A stretch of 64,000 nt of DNA, from contig JAOSJV010000001.1 in the NCBI GenBank assembly GCA_027493935.1, positions 310,001 through 374,000 on the forward strand, in the 5' to 3' direction. This stretch comes from Burkholderiales bacterium. GTDB taxonomy: Bacteria; Pseudomonadota; Gammaproteobacteria; Burkholderiales; SG8-39. Shown piece by piece: positions 39,526-48,483 of the stretch. The translations under genes and the position numbers were made by a program. Below the pieces are notes generated by a model, which was not told where the DNA came from, did not search any database, and worked only from the letters and a program-made list of their open reading frames with translations. Numbering within the stretch: the stretch's first letter is position 1; every line of letters begins with the position of its first letter.

Positions 39526-41493
39526 TCAGAGCTGCAGCGGCAGGATCACCATCTGCCGGCCTTCGAGATGCAGGCGGCGCTGGATCGCGAGCGCGGCCTG
39601 GTTGTGCAGCAGGCGTACGAGCCAGTTGTCGCGCTTGAAGATCAGCTTGCTGGTGAAGAAGATCGTGTTCGGGAACTCCTTCGCGACCGCGTCGGCCAGG
39701 CGCACGAATTCCTCGATCGCGTCGGTACCGAAGCCGAGATAGGACTTCGACGCCATGGCGTTGCTGTGGCAGAAGTTGACGAAATAGCCGAGCGCCGAGC
39801 GCGCCTCGGTCTGCATCGCCTCCATGTCCTCGCGGCCGCCGTAGACGTGCGTGTCGACGGTGCGCACGTTGATGAACACGAAGTTCCTGAAGTGGTTCGG
39901 GAACAGGCGCTGCACCCACAAGAGCGCGTGCAGTCCGCCGCCGCGGCTCGAGCCGACCAGGAACGCGGCGGTCGGCGCGTCGCGATCGAGCTGCGGCGGG
40001 TGGGCTTCGCTGCCGAACGGCAGGTTCGCGAACGCCTCGTCGAGCGCCTTGAGCCTGCCGCGGGTCCAGTCGTAGTGGCTGCGGATGACCAGGCACAGCC
40101 CGGTGATCGCGCCGATCAGCACGAGCGCGAGCCACGCGCCGGCGGCGAACTTGCGCGCGAGCAGCATCGCGAGGATCAGCGCGCACACCGCGAACCCGAG
40201 CGCCGAGAGTCCGAGCCGCCACGGCCAGGCGCGCGCGGCGGCGCGGCTCTGCCACCAGTACGCGCACAGCCCGGAGAGCGCCACCGCGAAGGTGAGGAAC
40301 ACGCTCACCGCGTAGATGACGACCAGCACCGTCACGTCGCCCTGGGTCGAGACGAGGATCGCGAGCGCCGCCGCGCCCATCAGCACGACGCCGTTCTCGG
40401 TCACGAGACGCGTAGAGAGGTAGCGGAACTGGTGCGGCACCCACGAATCGGCGGCCATGTTCGCGAGGACCGCCGGACCGCCGAGAAACCCGGTGTTCGC
40501 CGCGACGAACAGCAGTCCGGCCTCGAACGCGAGCACCATGACGATCGCCGCCTCGGTGGTCCACTGCTGCCAGCCGAGGTCGCGGATGATCGCGCCGAAG
40601 ACCACCGCGTTCAGCGTCTGGCCCTCCACCGGCAGCGCATCCCAGAGCAGATAGAGCAGGATGATGCCGCCGGCGGTGAACGCGAGCGAGATCGCCATGT
40701 AGACCATCGTGACCTTGCCGGTGCGCACGCGCGGCTCGGCGAGCACGTTGACGTTGTTCGACACCGCTTCGAGGCCGGTGTAGGTGCCGCCGCCCTGCGC
40801 GTACGCGAGCAGGCACAGCGCCGCGACGCCGGTCCACCCGAGCTCGGCCGCGAGCGAGCGCGTCTCGGCGAGCGTGTCGGGCACGAGCGCCGGCAGCCCC
40901 TCGGCGTGGGCCACGATGCCGTACACGATCAGCAGCGCGTGGGTGATGACGAAGCCGAGGAAGATCGGGATCAGCGCGCCGACCGCCTCCTTCATTCCGC
41001 GCAGGTTGAGCGCGATCAGCAGCAGGATCAGCGCGCCGCCCGTGATCACCTTGTAGGGTTGCAGCGCGAGCGGCAGCAGGCTGAACGCCGCATCCACCCC
41101 GGCGGCGATCGAGATCGCGATCGTGAGCACGTAGTCGACGACGAGCGCCGCCCCGGAAACCAGGCCGGCGTGCGCGCCCAGCAGGCGGGTCGAGACGCGG
41201 TAGCCCCCGCCGCCGGTCGGGAACAGCTCGATGACCTGGTTGTAGGCGAGCGCGATGATGAAGACGGTCAGCGCGGTGGCGATCGCGAGATACAGGCCGA
41301 GGTGCGTGTGTCCGCCGAGCGCCCGGAAAGCCTCCTCCGGCCCGTACGCCGAGGAGGAGATGCCGTCCGCGCCCAGCCCGACCCAGGCGAAGAAGGCCAC
41401 CAGTGCGATCGACCGGCGCGTCCGCGCCGAGAGCGGATCGAGCGGCTTGCCGAGGACCTTCTCGCGCAGCGCGCGACCGAACTCGGTCGCCAT
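39526..41493 (-). CDS. APC superfamily amino acid permease-like transporter
   Basis: A 655-residue protein with about 12 membrane helices in residues 20-490 and a soluble C-terminal domain of about 150 residues. The N-terminal FAWVGLGADGISSSAYGPEE is the typical helix-1 break of this KUP/APC-like group. LFPTGGGGYRVSTRLLG follows. The C-terminal domain (FLVGSSRGGGLHALLWVQRL, VFINVRTVDTHVYGG) looks like a nucleotide-binding or USP-like regulatory domain. Substrate is not known. ATG 41493 lies two bases after the TPR gene stop, so the two genes are one operon. Confidence 0.88.
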   Translation of the reverse strand: MATEFGRALREKVLGKPLDPLSARTRRSIALVAFFAWVGLGADGISSSAYGPEEAFRALGGHTHLGLYLAIATALTVFIIALAYNQVIELFPTGGGGYRVSTRLLGAHAGLVSGAALVVDYVLTIAISIAAGVDAAFSLLPLALQPYKVITGGALILLLIALNLRGMKEAVGALIPIFLGFVITHALLIVYGIVAHAEGLPALVPDTLAETRSLAAELGWTGVAALCLLAYAQGGGTYTGLEAVSNNVNVLAEPRVRTGKVTMVYMAISLAFTAGGIILLYLLWDALPVEGQTLNAVVFGAIIRDLGWQQWTTEAAIVMVLAFEAGLLFVAANTGFLGGPAVLANMAADSWVPHQFRYLSTRLVTENGVVLMGAAALAILVSTQGDVTVLVVIYAVSVFLTFAVALSGLCAYWWQSRAAARAWPWRLGLSALGFAVCALILAMLLARKFAAGAWLALVLIGAITGLCLVIRSHYDWTRGRLKALDEAFANLPFGSEAHPPQLDRDAPTAAFLVGSSRGGGLHALLWVQRLFPNHFRNFVFINVRTVDTHVYGGREDMEAMQTEARSALGYFVNFCHSNAMASKSYLGFGTDAIEEFVRLADAVAKEFPNTIFFTSKLIFKRDNWLVRLLHNQAALAIQRRLHLEGRQMVILPLQL

Positions 41494-41494
41494 C

Positions 41495-41824
41495 TCAGCC
41501 GCCGAGCTCTTTCTCCAGACGGCGGGCGAAGACGCCCATCTCCTTGGCCGCCTGCTTGTCGCCGCGCCGCTCGGCCACCGCGATGCCGGCACGGTAGGCG
41601 TCGAGCGCCTTCCGAGCCTGCCCGGCGTCGGCCAGTGCGCGGCCGAGCAGCTTCCACGCGGCCGAATACTCCGGGTCCTTGGTGACGGCCGCGCGCAGGT
41701 GCGCCGCGGCGGCGGCCGCGTTGCCGGCTTTGAGATACTCGGTGCCGAGCGAGAAGCGCAGCAGCGCGTTGTCGCGCGGTCCGTCGAGCAGGCGCTCGAG
41801 GTTGGCGATGATCGGAGCGGTCAT
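41495..41824 (-). CDS. Small TPR-repeat protein
   Basis: A 109-residue cytoplasmic protein with two to three tetratricopeptide repeats (ALLRFSLGTEYLKAGNAAAA, SAAWKLLGRALADAGQARKA, KALDAYRAGIAVAERRGDKQ). It has no signal peptide. ATG 41824 lies downstream of a good promoter, with the permease gene immediately following. Such proteins usually mediate protein contacts; a link to the permease is only positional. Confidence 0.85.
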   Translation of the reverse strand: MTAPIIANLERLLDGPRDNALLRFSLGTEYLKAGNAAAAAAHLRAAVTKDPEYSAAWKLLGRALADAGQARKALDAYRAGIAVAERRGDKQAAKEMGVFARRLEKELGG

Positions 41825-41857
41825 TGTAAGATCGGCGAAACGGCTCCCTCGCGCCGC

Positions 41858-41885
41858 ATTATAGGCCCGCCGATCGCATGACCAA
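41858..41885 (-). promoter_or_regulatory. Promoter of the TPR-permease operon
   Basis: On the minus strand: TTGGTC (plus 41880-41885), 16 bases, perfect TATAAT (plus 41858-41863). The -35 box lies inside the first codons of the divergent ridA gene. Confidence 0.6.
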
Positions 41886-42261
41886 GACCGTGATCTCGAC
41901 GCCGGACGCGCCGTGCGCGATCGGCACCTACGCGCAGGCCGTGCGCGCCGGCGGCACGGTCTATCTCTCGGGCCAGATCGGGCTCGACCCGGCCTCGATG
42001 CAGCTCGTCGAAGGCATCGATGCCCAGATCGAGCGCGTGTTCGCGAACCTCGCGGCGGTGGCCGGGGCCGCCGGCGGCTCGCTCGCCGACGCGGTGCGTG
42101 TCACGGTCTATCTCACCGACCTCGCGCACTTCGCCAAGGTGAACGAGGCGATGGCGCGCCACTTCCCGCAGCCCTACCCGGCGCGCGCCGCGGTCGGCGT
42201 GGCCTCGCTGCCGCGCGGCGCGCTGGTGGAGGCCGATGCGGTCCTCGTCCTCGACGAGTGA
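41878..42261 (+). CDS. ridA: RidA-family enamine/imine deaminase
   Basis: A 127-residue YjgF/YER057c/UK114 protein that hydrolyses reactive enamines and imines such as 2-aminoacrylate. Conserved pieces are [40 protein letters not shown] and [20 protein letters not shown], with the active-site Arg in PARAAV and Glu in VEADA. Length and motifs are those of the archetypal subgroup. It lies upstream of recG, divergent from the TPR gene. Confidence 0.95.
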   Translation: MTKTVISTPDAPCAIGTYAQAVRAGGTVYLSGQIGLDPASMQLVEGIDAQIERVFANLAAVAGAAGGSLADAVRVTVYLTDLAHFAKVNEAMARHFPQPYPARAAVGVASLPRGALVEADAVLVLDE

Positions 42262-42272
42262 GCGGGCGGCAA

Positions 42273-42314
42273 GGCAGTGGACGGTAGGCAGTAGACGGCA
42301 GGCAGTCGACCGGA
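42273..42314. repeat. 14-base tandem repeat, three in-phase units, site 3
   Basis: ggcagtggacggta, ggcagtagacggca and ggcagtcgaccgga: consensus GGCAGTNGACNGNA. This is the cleanest of the window's 14-base-period tracts. It occupies the spacer between ridA and recG. Confidence 0.75.
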
Positions 42315-42343
42315 GACGGAACGATGGGATTGTCCGGACCCCG

Positions 42344-44413
42344 TTGAGCTGCCCGCTCGTGCCGTCCCGCCCGAAGCCTCGAACCGGAGCAGACACGCGC
42401 GACCCCGGCGCGGCGCTGCTGGCGAAACTCGGCATCCGCACGCAGTTCGACCTCGTTCTGCACCTGCCGCTCCGCTACGAGGACGAGACGACGCTCACGC
42501 CGATCGCGCGCGCGCGCGAGGGCGCGCCGGTGCAGATCGAGGGCGAGGTGGTCGCCTGCGACGTCGCATACCGGCCGCGCCGGCGGCTCGTGGTGAAGCT
42601 TGCCGACGCGAGCGGCGTCTGCGTCATGCGGTTCCTCAACTTCTATCCGAGCCAGCAGAAGGCGCTTGCCCCCGGTGTCCGCGTGCGCGCGTTCGGCGAG
42701 GTGCGCGCGGCGTCCTTCGGCGGCGAGATGGTCCATCCGCGCTACCGGGTGCTGCGCGGTCCCGAGCCGCTGCCCGAGGCGCTTACCCCCGTGTACCCGA
42801 CCACCGCCGGACTGACCCAGCACGCGCTGCGGCGTCGGATCGAGGCGGCACTCGACGCCGCCGACCTCTCCGACACGCTGCCGCAGGCGATACGCGCGCG
42901 GCTCGGACTTGCGGGCTTCGCCGAATCGGCGCGCCTGCTGCACCATCCGCAGCCCGACACCGACGCCGCGGGCCTGCGCGATCGCACGCATCCGGCGTGG
43001 CGGCGGATCAAGTTCGACGAGCTGCTGGGGCAGCAGCTCTCGATGCGCGCGCACTACCGCGCGCGCAGCCGTGCGGCGGCGCCCGTGCTCGCGGCGGGCG
43101 AGCTCACCGGCCGGCTGCGCGCCGGGCTGCCGTTCGAGCTTACGCGCGCGCAGGCGCGCGCCTGGGGCGAGATCGAGCGCGATCTCGGGCGCGCGCACCC
43201 GATGCACCGCCTCCTGCAGGGCGACGTCGGCAGCGGCAAGACCGTCGTGGCCGCGCTCGCCGTGCTGCGCGCGGTCGAGAGCGACCGCCAGGCCGCGGTC
43301 ATGGCGCCGACCGAGATCCTCTCCGAGCAGCACTACCGCAAGTTCGCGCAGTGGCTCGCGCCGCTCGGCGTGCGCGTCGCTTGGCTCGCCGGCGGCCAGA
43401 AGAAGGCCGAGCGCCGCCGGATCGCGGCCGAGATCGCCGCCGGCGCGGTCCCGGTGGCGATCGGCACGCACGCGCTCTTCCAGGAGGGCGTGGCGTTCCG
43501 CGACTTGGCGCTCGCGGTCGTCGACGAGCAGCACCGCTTCGGCGTGCACCAGCGCCTCGCCTTGCGCGAGAAGGGCGAGGCCGACGGCGCGCTGCCGCAC
43601 CAGCTCATGATGAGCGCGACCCCGATTCCGCGCACGCTCGCGATGAGCTACTACGCCGACCTCGACGTCTCGGTGATCGACGAGCTCCCGCCCGGGCGCA
43701 CGCCGGTGGTGACCAAGCTCGTCGCCGACAGCCGCCGCGACGAGATGATCGCCCGCATCCGCGCCGCGTGCACCGAGGGGCGGCAGGCCTATTGGGTGTG
43801 CCCGCTGATCGAGGAGTCCGAGGCGCTCGAGCTCAAGACGGCGATCGAGACGCATGCACGCCTGTCGGCCGAGCTCGCCGGGCTCGTGGTCGGACTGGTG
43901 CACGGCCGGCTCGCGCCCGCCGAGAAGGCGGCGGTGATGGATGCGTTCGCCGCCGGCCGCGTGCAGGTGCTGGTCGCCACCACCGTCATCGAGGTCGGTG
44001 TGGACGTGCCGAACGCCTCGCTGATGGTGATCGAGCACGCCGAGCGCTTCGGGCTCGCGCAGCTGCACCAGCTGCGCGGGCGCGTCGGCCGCGGTGCGCA
44101 GGCGAGCGTCTGCATCCTGCTCTACCAGCGGCCGCTGTCGGACGGGGCGCGTCGGCGCCTGCGGGTCGTGTTCGAAACCACCGACGGATTCCGCATCGCG
44201 CACGAGGACCTGCAGCTGCGCGGTCCGGGCGAGGTGCTGGGGGCGCGGCAGAGCGGCGTGCCGCTGCTGCGCTTCGCCGACCTCGCGCGGGACGAACCGC
44301 TGCTGCGTGCCGCGCGCGCAGCGGCCGACGAGCTTCTCGAGCGCGACCCGGACGCCGCCGCGCGGCACATGCAGCGCTGGATGGGCGGGCGGACCGATCT
44401 GCTGAAGGCGTGA
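42344..44413 (+). CDS. recG: ATP-dependent DNA helicase RecG
   Basis: About 689 residues. RecG regresses stalled replication forks and processes recombination intermediates. An N-terminal wedge (OB-fold) domain runs to residue about 240. Then come Walker A GDVGSGKTVVA, DExH box DEQHRFG, motif III MSATPIPRTLAM, and motifs IV-VI ending in LHQLRGRVGRGAQ. The C-terminal helical hook region RIAHEDLQLRGPGEVLG is present. The frame is open from inside ridA with no clear ATG near the expected start; TTG 42344 is given, and GTG 42359 is equally possible. Confidence 0.95.
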   Translation: MSCPLVPSRPKPRTGADTRDPGAALLAKLGIRTQFDLVLHLPLRYEDETTLTPIARAREGAPVQIEGEVVACDVAYRPRRRLVVKLADASGVCVMRFLNFYPSQQKALAPGVRVRAFGEVRAASFGGEMVHPRYRVLRGPEPLPEALTPVYPTTAGLTQHALRRRIEAALDAADLSDTLPQAIRARLGLAGFAESARLLHHPQPDTDAAGLRDRTHPAWRRIKFDELLGQQLSMRAHYRARSRAAAPVLAAGELTGRLRAGLPFELTRAQARAWGEIERDLGRAHPMHRLLQGDVGSGKTVVAALAVLRAVESDRQAAVMAPTEILSEQHYRKFAQWLAPLGVRVAWLAGGQKKAERRRIAAEIAAGAVPVAIGTHALFQEGVAFRDLALAVVDEQHRFGVHQRLALREKGEADGALPHQLMMSATPIPRTLAMSYYADLDVSVIDELPPGRTPVVTKLVADSRRDEMIARIRAACTEGRQAYWVCPLIEESEALELKTAIETHARLSAELAGLVVGLVHGRLAPAEKAAVMDAFAAGRVQVLVATTVIEVGVDVPNASLMVIEHAERFGLAQLHQLRGRVGRGAQASVCILLYQRPLSDGARRRLRVVFETTDGFRIAHEDLQLRGPGEVLGARQSGVPLLRFADLARDEPLLRAARAAADELLERDPDAAARHMQRWMGGRTDLLKA

Positions 44414-44468
44414 TCGGCGCCGCTGCGCCCAGCACCCCTTTCCCCTCCTTTCCAAGGGCACCCCCTTT

Positions 44469-44680
44469 CCCCTCCTTTCCAGGAGGGGTGCCGGCGAAGC
44501 CGGCGGGGTGGTTCGCGCAGCGTCCCCTCCTTTCCAAGGCGGGGTGCCGGCGAAGCCGGCGGGGTGGTTCGCGCAGCGTCCCTCCTTTCCAAGGAGAGGT
44601 GCCGGCGAAGCCGGCGGGGTGGTTCGCGCAGCGTCCCCTCCTTTCCAAGGCGGGGTGCCGGCGAAGCCGGCGGGGTGGTT
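44469..44680. repeat. 56-bp direct repeat, four copies
   Basis: Copies begin at 44469, 44524, 44580 and 44635; the units are 55-56 bases and the last is cut after 46. Each holds CCCCTCCTTTCCAAGG, then GGGGTGCCGGCGAAGCCGGC with a GCCGGC-GAA-GCCGGC hairpin, then GGGGTGGTTCGCGCAGCG. Two partial CCCCTCCTTTCC copies precede the array (44436-44468). The units abut one another without spacers. Confidence 0.85.
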
Positions 44681-44982
44681 ACCGCGTCTGCAGCATTGCC
44701 GTAGCGCCCACCACCCCGGCCGCTCGCGCAACCAACGCGCGTCGGCGGCGAAGGCGATGCGCGCGGAGGCGCACGCGCAGAACGCCGACGCGGGCCGCCC
44801 CGGAATCGTCGCGATCGGCCCGCAGCCGGCGCATTCTGCGCATCCTGCGCGCCTTGCTCAGCGTGTTCGCTCGTCCTCGGCGGTTCGCCGTGCGGGCGGC
44901 GGGCGACCCCCGCCGCCGCCTGCGCGGAACGCGCGCCGCGGCGATGTGCCGGCGAGGGGGCGGGATGGGACAATAGCCGGCC
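44681..44982. other. Spacer between the tandem repeat and ubiA, no gene seen
   Basis: A GC-rich stretch of about 300 bases. No reading frame here resembles a protein, and no RNA gene or strong terminator was recognised. It presumably holds the ubiA promoter near its right end, but no convincing -35/-10 pair stands out. Confidence 0.4.
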
Positions 44983-45895
44983 ATGAACGTCGCGGTGATC
45001 AGGGACCGGCTCTCGCTCTACGAGCGGCTGATGCGGCTCGACAAGCCGATCGGCACGCTGCTCCTGCTCTGGCCGACCCTCTGGGCGGTGTGGATCGCCG
45101 GCGCGGGCCGGCCGCCGTGGTGGGTGGTGTGGGTCTTCGCGCTCGGCACGCTGCTCATGCGCTCGGCCGGCTGCGTGCTGAACGACATGGCCGACGCGGG
45201 ATTCGACGCGCACGTCGAGCGCACGCGCGCGCGGCCGCTCGCGACCGGGGCGGTGAGCCGCCGCGAGGCGCTCGCCGTGGCCGCGGTGTTGATTCTCGCG
45301 GCCTTCGCGCTGGTGCTCTTCCTCAACCGGCTGACGGTGTTCCTGTCGGTCGTGGCGCTCTTCCTCGCCGCCACCTATCCGTTCACCAAGCGCGTCTTCG
45401 CGATCCCGCAGGCCTATCTCGGCATCGCGTTCGGCTTCGGCATCCCGATGGGCTTTGCCGCGCTGACCGGGACGGTGCCGGCGCCGGCGTGGCTGCTACT
45501 TGCCGCCAACATCTTCTGGGCGATCGCGTACGACACCGAGTACGCGATGGTGGATCGCGACGACGACGTCCGGATCGGGATCAAGACATCGGCCATCACG
45601 TTCGGCCGGCTCGACGTCGCCGCGGTGATCGCGTCATACGGCGCGATGCTCGCGATCCTCGCCTACGTCGGCCTCGACCTCGGATTCGGCTGGCCGTACT
45701 ACGCCGGCCTCGCCGTGGCCGCGGCGATGATGTACTACCACTATCTGCTGATCCGTGGCCGCGACCGCATGGCGTTGCTTCCGCGCCTTCAACCACAACA
45801 ACTGGGTCGGCGGCGCGATCTTCGCCGGCATTCTTGCCGAGTACGGGCGGCGGGGGCGTGGCCCGTGTGGTGAAGCGGCGGACGGGGGACAGTGA
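44983..45895 (+). CDS. ubiA: 4-hydroxybenzoate polyprenyltransferase, one frameshift
   Basis: An inner-membrane prenyltransferase of ubiquinone synthesis: it joins a polyprenyl diphosphate to 4-hydroxybenzoate. The first Asp-rich motif is [19 protein letters not shown] and the second is [15 protein letters not shown]. Eight to nine hydrophobic helices are seen. The last stretch shifts frame at TT 45775-45776. Removing one T gives [19 protein letters not shown], the normal UbiA ending. The repaired frame then runs into a repeat tract and stops at 45895. It is near ubiD in the same orientation. Confidence 0.92.
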
Positions 45896-45928
45896 GCACT
45901 GGACGGTGTGCGGTGGAGGCTGGGCACG
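45887..45928. repeat. Degenerate 14-base-period tract, site 4
   Basis: Units in phase: ggacagtgagcact, ggacggtgtgcggt and ggaggctgggcacg. It starts in the last codons of ubiA and fills the spacer to the next gene. Confidence 0.5.
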
Positions 45929-45988
45929 ACCGCGTTGGCTCCGGGCACGCGTTAACATAGACGCCCGACCCCGATCCATGAGCCCGCA

Positions 45989-46574
45989 GTGCTTCCCCGC
46001 CCGTCCTATCCCCAGCTCGACGGCGTCGAGCGCGTCGCCGCCGAGCTGCCGCTCGGCGGCGAGATCGCGGTGCTCACCGACCGGCGGCTGGTCGTCGGCG
46101 GCGACACCGGCGAGCGCAGCTTCGCCCTCGGCCAGATCGCGGCCGTGCAGGCGCGCTTCGGGCGCATGGCCGGCGAGATGGTGCGAGGCGGCGTTCTCGT
46201 CGCCGTCGCGCTCGTCCTGTTCGTCGTGTCGAGCCCGGGCCGTGCGCTGCTGCTCGATCTGGGCACGGCGCTCGAGCCGACCGTCCGCCAGGAGCAGCGC
46301 CAGGAGGGCGGCGGCCTCGCCGCTGCCGTGCGCATCGTGCAGCAGGGGCTCGATGCGCTCGCCGCCGTTGCCGGCGCGCTGCCCTGGTTCGGCGCGCTCT
46401 TGCTGCTGCTCGGGCTCGGGCGCATCGCGCTGGGGAGCGCTCGGCCGTACGGTCGTGACGATCTACGCCGGCGGCGGCGCGTTCGAGCTCGCGCAGCGCG
46501 GGCGTCGGCCCGCGCTCGAGGAATTCGCGCGCGAGATCGGGCGGCGCCTGCCGGCACCCCGCGCTGCGTCCTAG
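45989..46574 (+). CDS. Uncharacterised membrane protein, one frameshift
   Basis: About 195 residues. The N-terminal part (LPLGGEIAVLTDRRLVVGGD, RSFALGQIAAVQARFG) looks like a small PH-type beta domain. Two hydrophobic segments follow (GGVLVAVALVLFVVSS and ALPWFGALLLLLGLGRIALG), then a basic tail AGGGAFELAQRGRRPALEEF. The frame changes at a four-G run (46432-46435); dropping one G rejoins the parts. GTG 45989 is the probable start. It lies between ubiA and ubiD; a role in quinone synthesis is not indicated by the sequence. Confidence 0.55.
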
Positions 46575-46589
46575 CGGCGTCCCGCGGCC

Positions 46590-48056
46590 GTGCGCTACGA
46601 CGACCTGCGCGATTTCACCGCCAAGCTCGAGCGCCTGGGCGAGCTCAAGCGCGTCGCGCTCGAGGTCGATCCGCGATTCGAGATGACCGAGATCTGCGAC
46701 CGCGTGCTGCGTGCGGGCGGACCGGCGATCCTGTTCGAGAAGCCGAAGGGCCACGCGGTGCCGGTGCTGGCGAATCTCTTCGGCACGCCTCGTCGCGTCG
46801 CGCTCGGCATGGGCGCGGAATCGACCGCGGCGCTGCGCGAGATCGGCAGGCTGCTGGCCGCGCTCAAGGAGCCGGAACCGCCGCAGGACGTGCGCGACGC
46901 GCTCGACAAGGTCGGCATGCTGAAGAGCGCGCTGTGGGACATGCGCCCGAAGGAGCGCTCGAGCCCGCCGTGCCAGCAGGTGGTATGGGAGGGCGCGGAA
47001 GTCGATCTCGGACGGCTGCCGGTGCAGACCTGCTGGCCGGCCGACGCCGGGCCGCTCGTCACCTGGGGGCTGACCGTCACCCGCGGCCCGGGCAAGAGGC
47101 GGCAGAACCTCGGCATCTACCGCCAGCAGGTGATCGCGCCGAACAAGCTCATCATGCGCTGGCTCGCGCACCGCGGCGGCGCGCTTGATTTCCGCGACCA
47201 CTGCGCGGCGCATCCCGGCACGCCGTTTCCGGTCGCGGTGGCGCTCGGCGCCGACCCGGCGACGCTGCTCGGCGCGGTGACGCCGGTGCCCGACGCGCTC
47301 TCCGAGTACCAGTTCGCGGGGCTCTTGCGCGGCGCGCGCACCGAGCTCGCGCGGTGCATCGGGTCGGACCTTCAGGTGCCGGCCGCGGCCGAGATCGTGC
47401 TCGAGGGCAGCATCGCGCCGGGCGAGACGGCCGTCGAAGGGCCTTTCGGCGACCACACCGGCTACTACAACGAGCAGGAGCGCTTCCCGGTCCTCACGCT
47501 CGAGCGCATCACGCTGCGCCGCGACCCCATCTACCACTCCACTTACACCGGCAAGCCGCCGGACGAGCCGGCGGTCCTCGGCGTCGCGCTGAACGAGGTT
47601 TTCGTCCCGATCCTGCAGAAGCAGTTTCCCGAGATCGTCGACTTCTACCTGCCGCCCGAGGGCTGCTCCTACCGTCTGGCGTGCGTGAGCATCAGGAAGC
47701 AGTATCCCGGCCACGCGAAGCGCGTCATGTTCGGGATCTGGAGCTTCCTGCGCCAGTTCATGTACACGAAGATCATCGTCGTGGTCGACGACGACGTCGA
47801 CGTGCGCGACTGGAAGGAGGTGATCTGGGCGCTCGCCACGCGCGTCGACGCGGCGCGCGACACCACCATCGTCGAGCGCACGCCGATCGACTACCTCGAC
47901 TTCGCGAGCCCGGTGGCCGGCGTCGGCTCGAAGATGGGCCTGGACGCGACCAACAAGTGGCCGGGCGAGACCGCGCGCACCTGGGGACGGCCGATCGCGA
48001 TGGACGCCGAGGTGAAGCGGCGCGTCGACGCGTTATGGGGCAAACTCGGGCTCTGA
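46590..48056 (+). CDS. ubiD: UbiD-family decarboxylase
   Basis: A 488-residue prenylated-FMN-dependent decarboxylase that removes the carboxyl group of 3-polyprenyl-4-hydroxybenzoate. Landmarks are [40 protein letters not shown] (prFMN and metal contacts), [20 protein letters not shown] with the catalytic Glu residues, and the C-terminal [20 protein letters not shown]. The start is GTG 46590, 15 bases after the preceding stop. The length is that of E. coli UbiD, and no UbiX partner is in the window. Confidence 0.94.
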   Translation: MRYDDLRDFTAKLERLGELKRVALEVDPRFEMTEICDRVLRAGGPAILFEKPKGHAVPVLANLFGTPRRVALGMGAESTAALREIGRLLAALKEPEPPQDVRDALDKVGMLKSALWDMRPKERSSPPCQQVVWEGAEVDLGRLPVQTCWPADAGPLVTWGLTVTRGPGKRRQNLGIYRQQVIAPNKLIMRWLAHRGGALDFRDHCAAHPGTPFPVAVALGADPATLLGAVTPVPDALSEYQFAGLLRGARTELARCIGSDLQVPAAAEIVLEGSIAPGETAVEGPFGDHTGYYNEQERFPVLTLERITLRRDPIYHSTYTGKPPDEPAVLGVALNEVFVPILQKQFPEIVDFYLPPEGCSYRLACVSIRKQYPGHAKRVMFGIWSFLRQFMYTKIIVVVDDDVDVRDWKEVIWALATRVDAARDTTIVERTPIDYLDFASPVAGVGSKMGLDATNKWPGETARTWGRPIAMDAEVKRRVDALWGKLGL

Positions 48057-48069
48057 AAGGAGGTTCCGG

Positions 48070-48480
48070 ATGGCGCACGAAACGATCGAAGCCGGCGGGA
48101 CGGCGCAGCCGTCCGAGTCGCTCGTCAACATCGCGCACCTCGTCTACGCGCTGCACGCATGGAGCATCCTCGCGGGCATCGTCGGCGCGGCGACCGTGGT
48201 CGGCATGTTCCTCACCGGCTGGCCGTCGATCATCGCGGTGATCATCAACTACGTGAAGCGGCCCGACGCGCGCGGCACCTTCGTCGATTCGCACTTCGGC
48301 TGGCAGATCCGCACCTTCTGGTACACGCTGCTGTGGGTGGTGATCGCGGTGGTGCTCGCGTTCACGGTCATCGGCCTGCCGGTCGCGATCCCGATCGCGG
48401 TCGTCGTCACGCTGTGGGTGATCTACCGCATCGTGCGTGGCTGGCTCGCGCTCGCCGCGCGCAAGCCGATGCCGGCGTGA
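48070..48480 (+). CDS. Small membrane protein (DUF4870-like)
   Basis: A 136-residue protein with three hydrophobic segments. It shares the pattern DARGTFVDSHFGWQIRTFWY with the gene at 49572 (EARGTWLETQFNWQLRTFWF), so the two are paralogues. Both end in a YRIVRGW/YRIVKGW helix. The function of this group is not known. AAAGGAGG precedes ATG 48070. It follows ubiD by 13 bases and may share its transcript. Confidence 0.8.
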   Translation: MAHETIEAGGTAQPSESLVNIAHLVYALHAWSILAGIVGAATVVGMFLTGWPSIIAVIINYVKRPDARGTFVDSHFGWQIRTFWYTLLWVVIAVVLAFTVIGLPVAIPIAVVVTLWVIYRIVRGWLALAARKPMPA

Positions 48481-48483
48481 GCG

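Noticed and set aside
44469..44680. CRISPR-like array
   Set aside because: The repeats abut without unique spacers and each carries a GCCGGC hairpin; there are no cas genes.
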